This document shows positions 63,567-64,000 of a stretch of DNA of 64,000 nt, piece after piece. The translations under genes were made by a program, and so were the position numbers. The stretch is from Mimachlamys varia (lineage: Eukaryota; Mollusca; Bivalvia; Pectinida; Pectinidae). The DNA lies in contig OX392532.1 of assembly GCA_947623455.1 (NCBI GenBank), positions 52,517,058-52,581,057 on the forward strand, given 5' to 3'. Under the pieces are notes generated by a model. That model was not told the origin of the DNA. It worked only from the letters and a program-made list of their open reading frames with translations, and ran no database searches. Position 1 is the first letter of the stretch. Each line of letters starts with the position of its first letter.

Positions 63567-64000
63567 ATGGAGGGAAAAGGAAAGAAGGCACACAAGTGTG
63601 ATGTCTGTAGTAAGGAATTTGGTCAATCATCTCACCTTCAGACACACATACGCATACATACAGGAGATAAACCCTACAAGTGTGATGTCTGCAGGAAGGA
63701 ATTTTCTCGCTCATCTGACCTAAAGAGACACAGACGGATACATACAGGAGAGAAGCCTTACAAGTGTGATCTCTGTAGTAAGGAATTTGGTTGTTCATCT
63801 CATTTACAGACACACAGACGCATACATACAGGAGAGAAGCCTTACCAGTGTGATGTCTGCAGTAAGGAATTTTCTCAATCAGGTCAACTACAGGGACACA
63901 GACGGATACATACAGGAGAGAAGCCTTACAAGTGTGATATATGTAGTAAGGAATTTACTCAAATAGCTGGACTACAGGCACACAGACGAATACATACAGG
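63567..64000 (+). CDS. ZNF-G: C2H2 zinc-finger protein, 5' part
   Basis: Exon starts at 63545; conserved NIKGDISMEGKGKKAHKC gives ATG 63567 as likely start (an upstream exon start remains possible). Five complete C2H2 fingers in one uninterrupted frame up to the window end: helices GQSSHLQT, SRSSDLKR, GCSSHLQT, SQSGQLQG, TQIAGLQA. All zinc ligands are present and linkers are TGDKPYKC or TGEKPYKC. It uses AAG for Lys where A-C use AAA, and fingers are less alike than in the other arrays, so it looks older and under selection. Nuclear DNA binding expected; target unknown. Continues beyond the window. Confidence 0.88.
   Translation, partial: MEGKGKKAHKCDVCSKEFGQSSHLQTHIRIHTGDKPYKCDVCRKEFSRSSDLKRHRRIHTGEKPYKCDLCSKEFGCSSHLQTHRRIHTGEKPYQCDVCSKEFSQSGQLQGHRRIHTGEKPYKCDICSKEFTQIAGLQAHRRIHT

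Overview
The window is eukaryotic and almost certainly from a bivalve mollusc. It is AT-rich, has GT-AG introns, and carries dispersed repeat families I recognise from bivalve genomes: elements ending in ggtcatctgacc or acaagaggccc, and 'ttggccccgcccctgaggccc' repeats with 'acggacggacgg' ends. The species cannot be named from sequence alone, and no database was searched.

The genes are a cluster of tandemly duplicated C2H2 zinc-finger (ZnF) genes of [17 protein letters not shown] type. On the + strand are ZNF-A (1-1006, broken), ZNF-B (5507-6562) and ZNF-C (12535-15490, one open array followed by stop-riddled extensions). On the - strand are ZNF-D (about 26105-29190, mostly decayed), ZNF-E (31248-34011) and ZNF-F (36432-37502). 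ZNF-G (63545 to the window end, +) is open and uninterrupted as far as visible. The arrays sit in one terminal exon behind a 'tttcag' acceptor. For E and F an 18-nt coding exon 1 splices in frame, under a TATA box with one or two TGACGTCA motifs. Their probable role is sequence-specific DNA binding in the nucleus; targets are unknown.

The A/B/C units share a layout: array, then a 39-bp satellite starting right after the stop codon, a duplicated 3' tail, and a 5S-rRNA-derived element. The D/E/F units share array, intron, exon 1, promoter and upstream block; E and F are also separated from their neighbours by a 28-bp minisatellite that looks born from the His-His/linker part of a finger.

Between the two groups (15.6-21.9 kb) lies a broken, nested-into DIRS-type retrotransposon (gag-like, RT, tyrosine recombinase, terminal inverted repeats) on the - strand, then fragments of another RT family and 3.5 kb of a 40-bp satellite. 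From 38 to 63 kb there is no convincing host gene: a SINE with its tRNA-like head amplified in tandem, a LINE RT split by a TTAA-flanked insertion, DNA elements whose ends and target duplications can be read directly, and tandem arrays of 16, 22, 33/134, 56, 145 and about 165 bp.

Most long open frames here are by-products of repeat periods divisible by three, or shadow frames of finger arrays. The best candidate functional genes are ZNF-B, C (first array), E, F and G.
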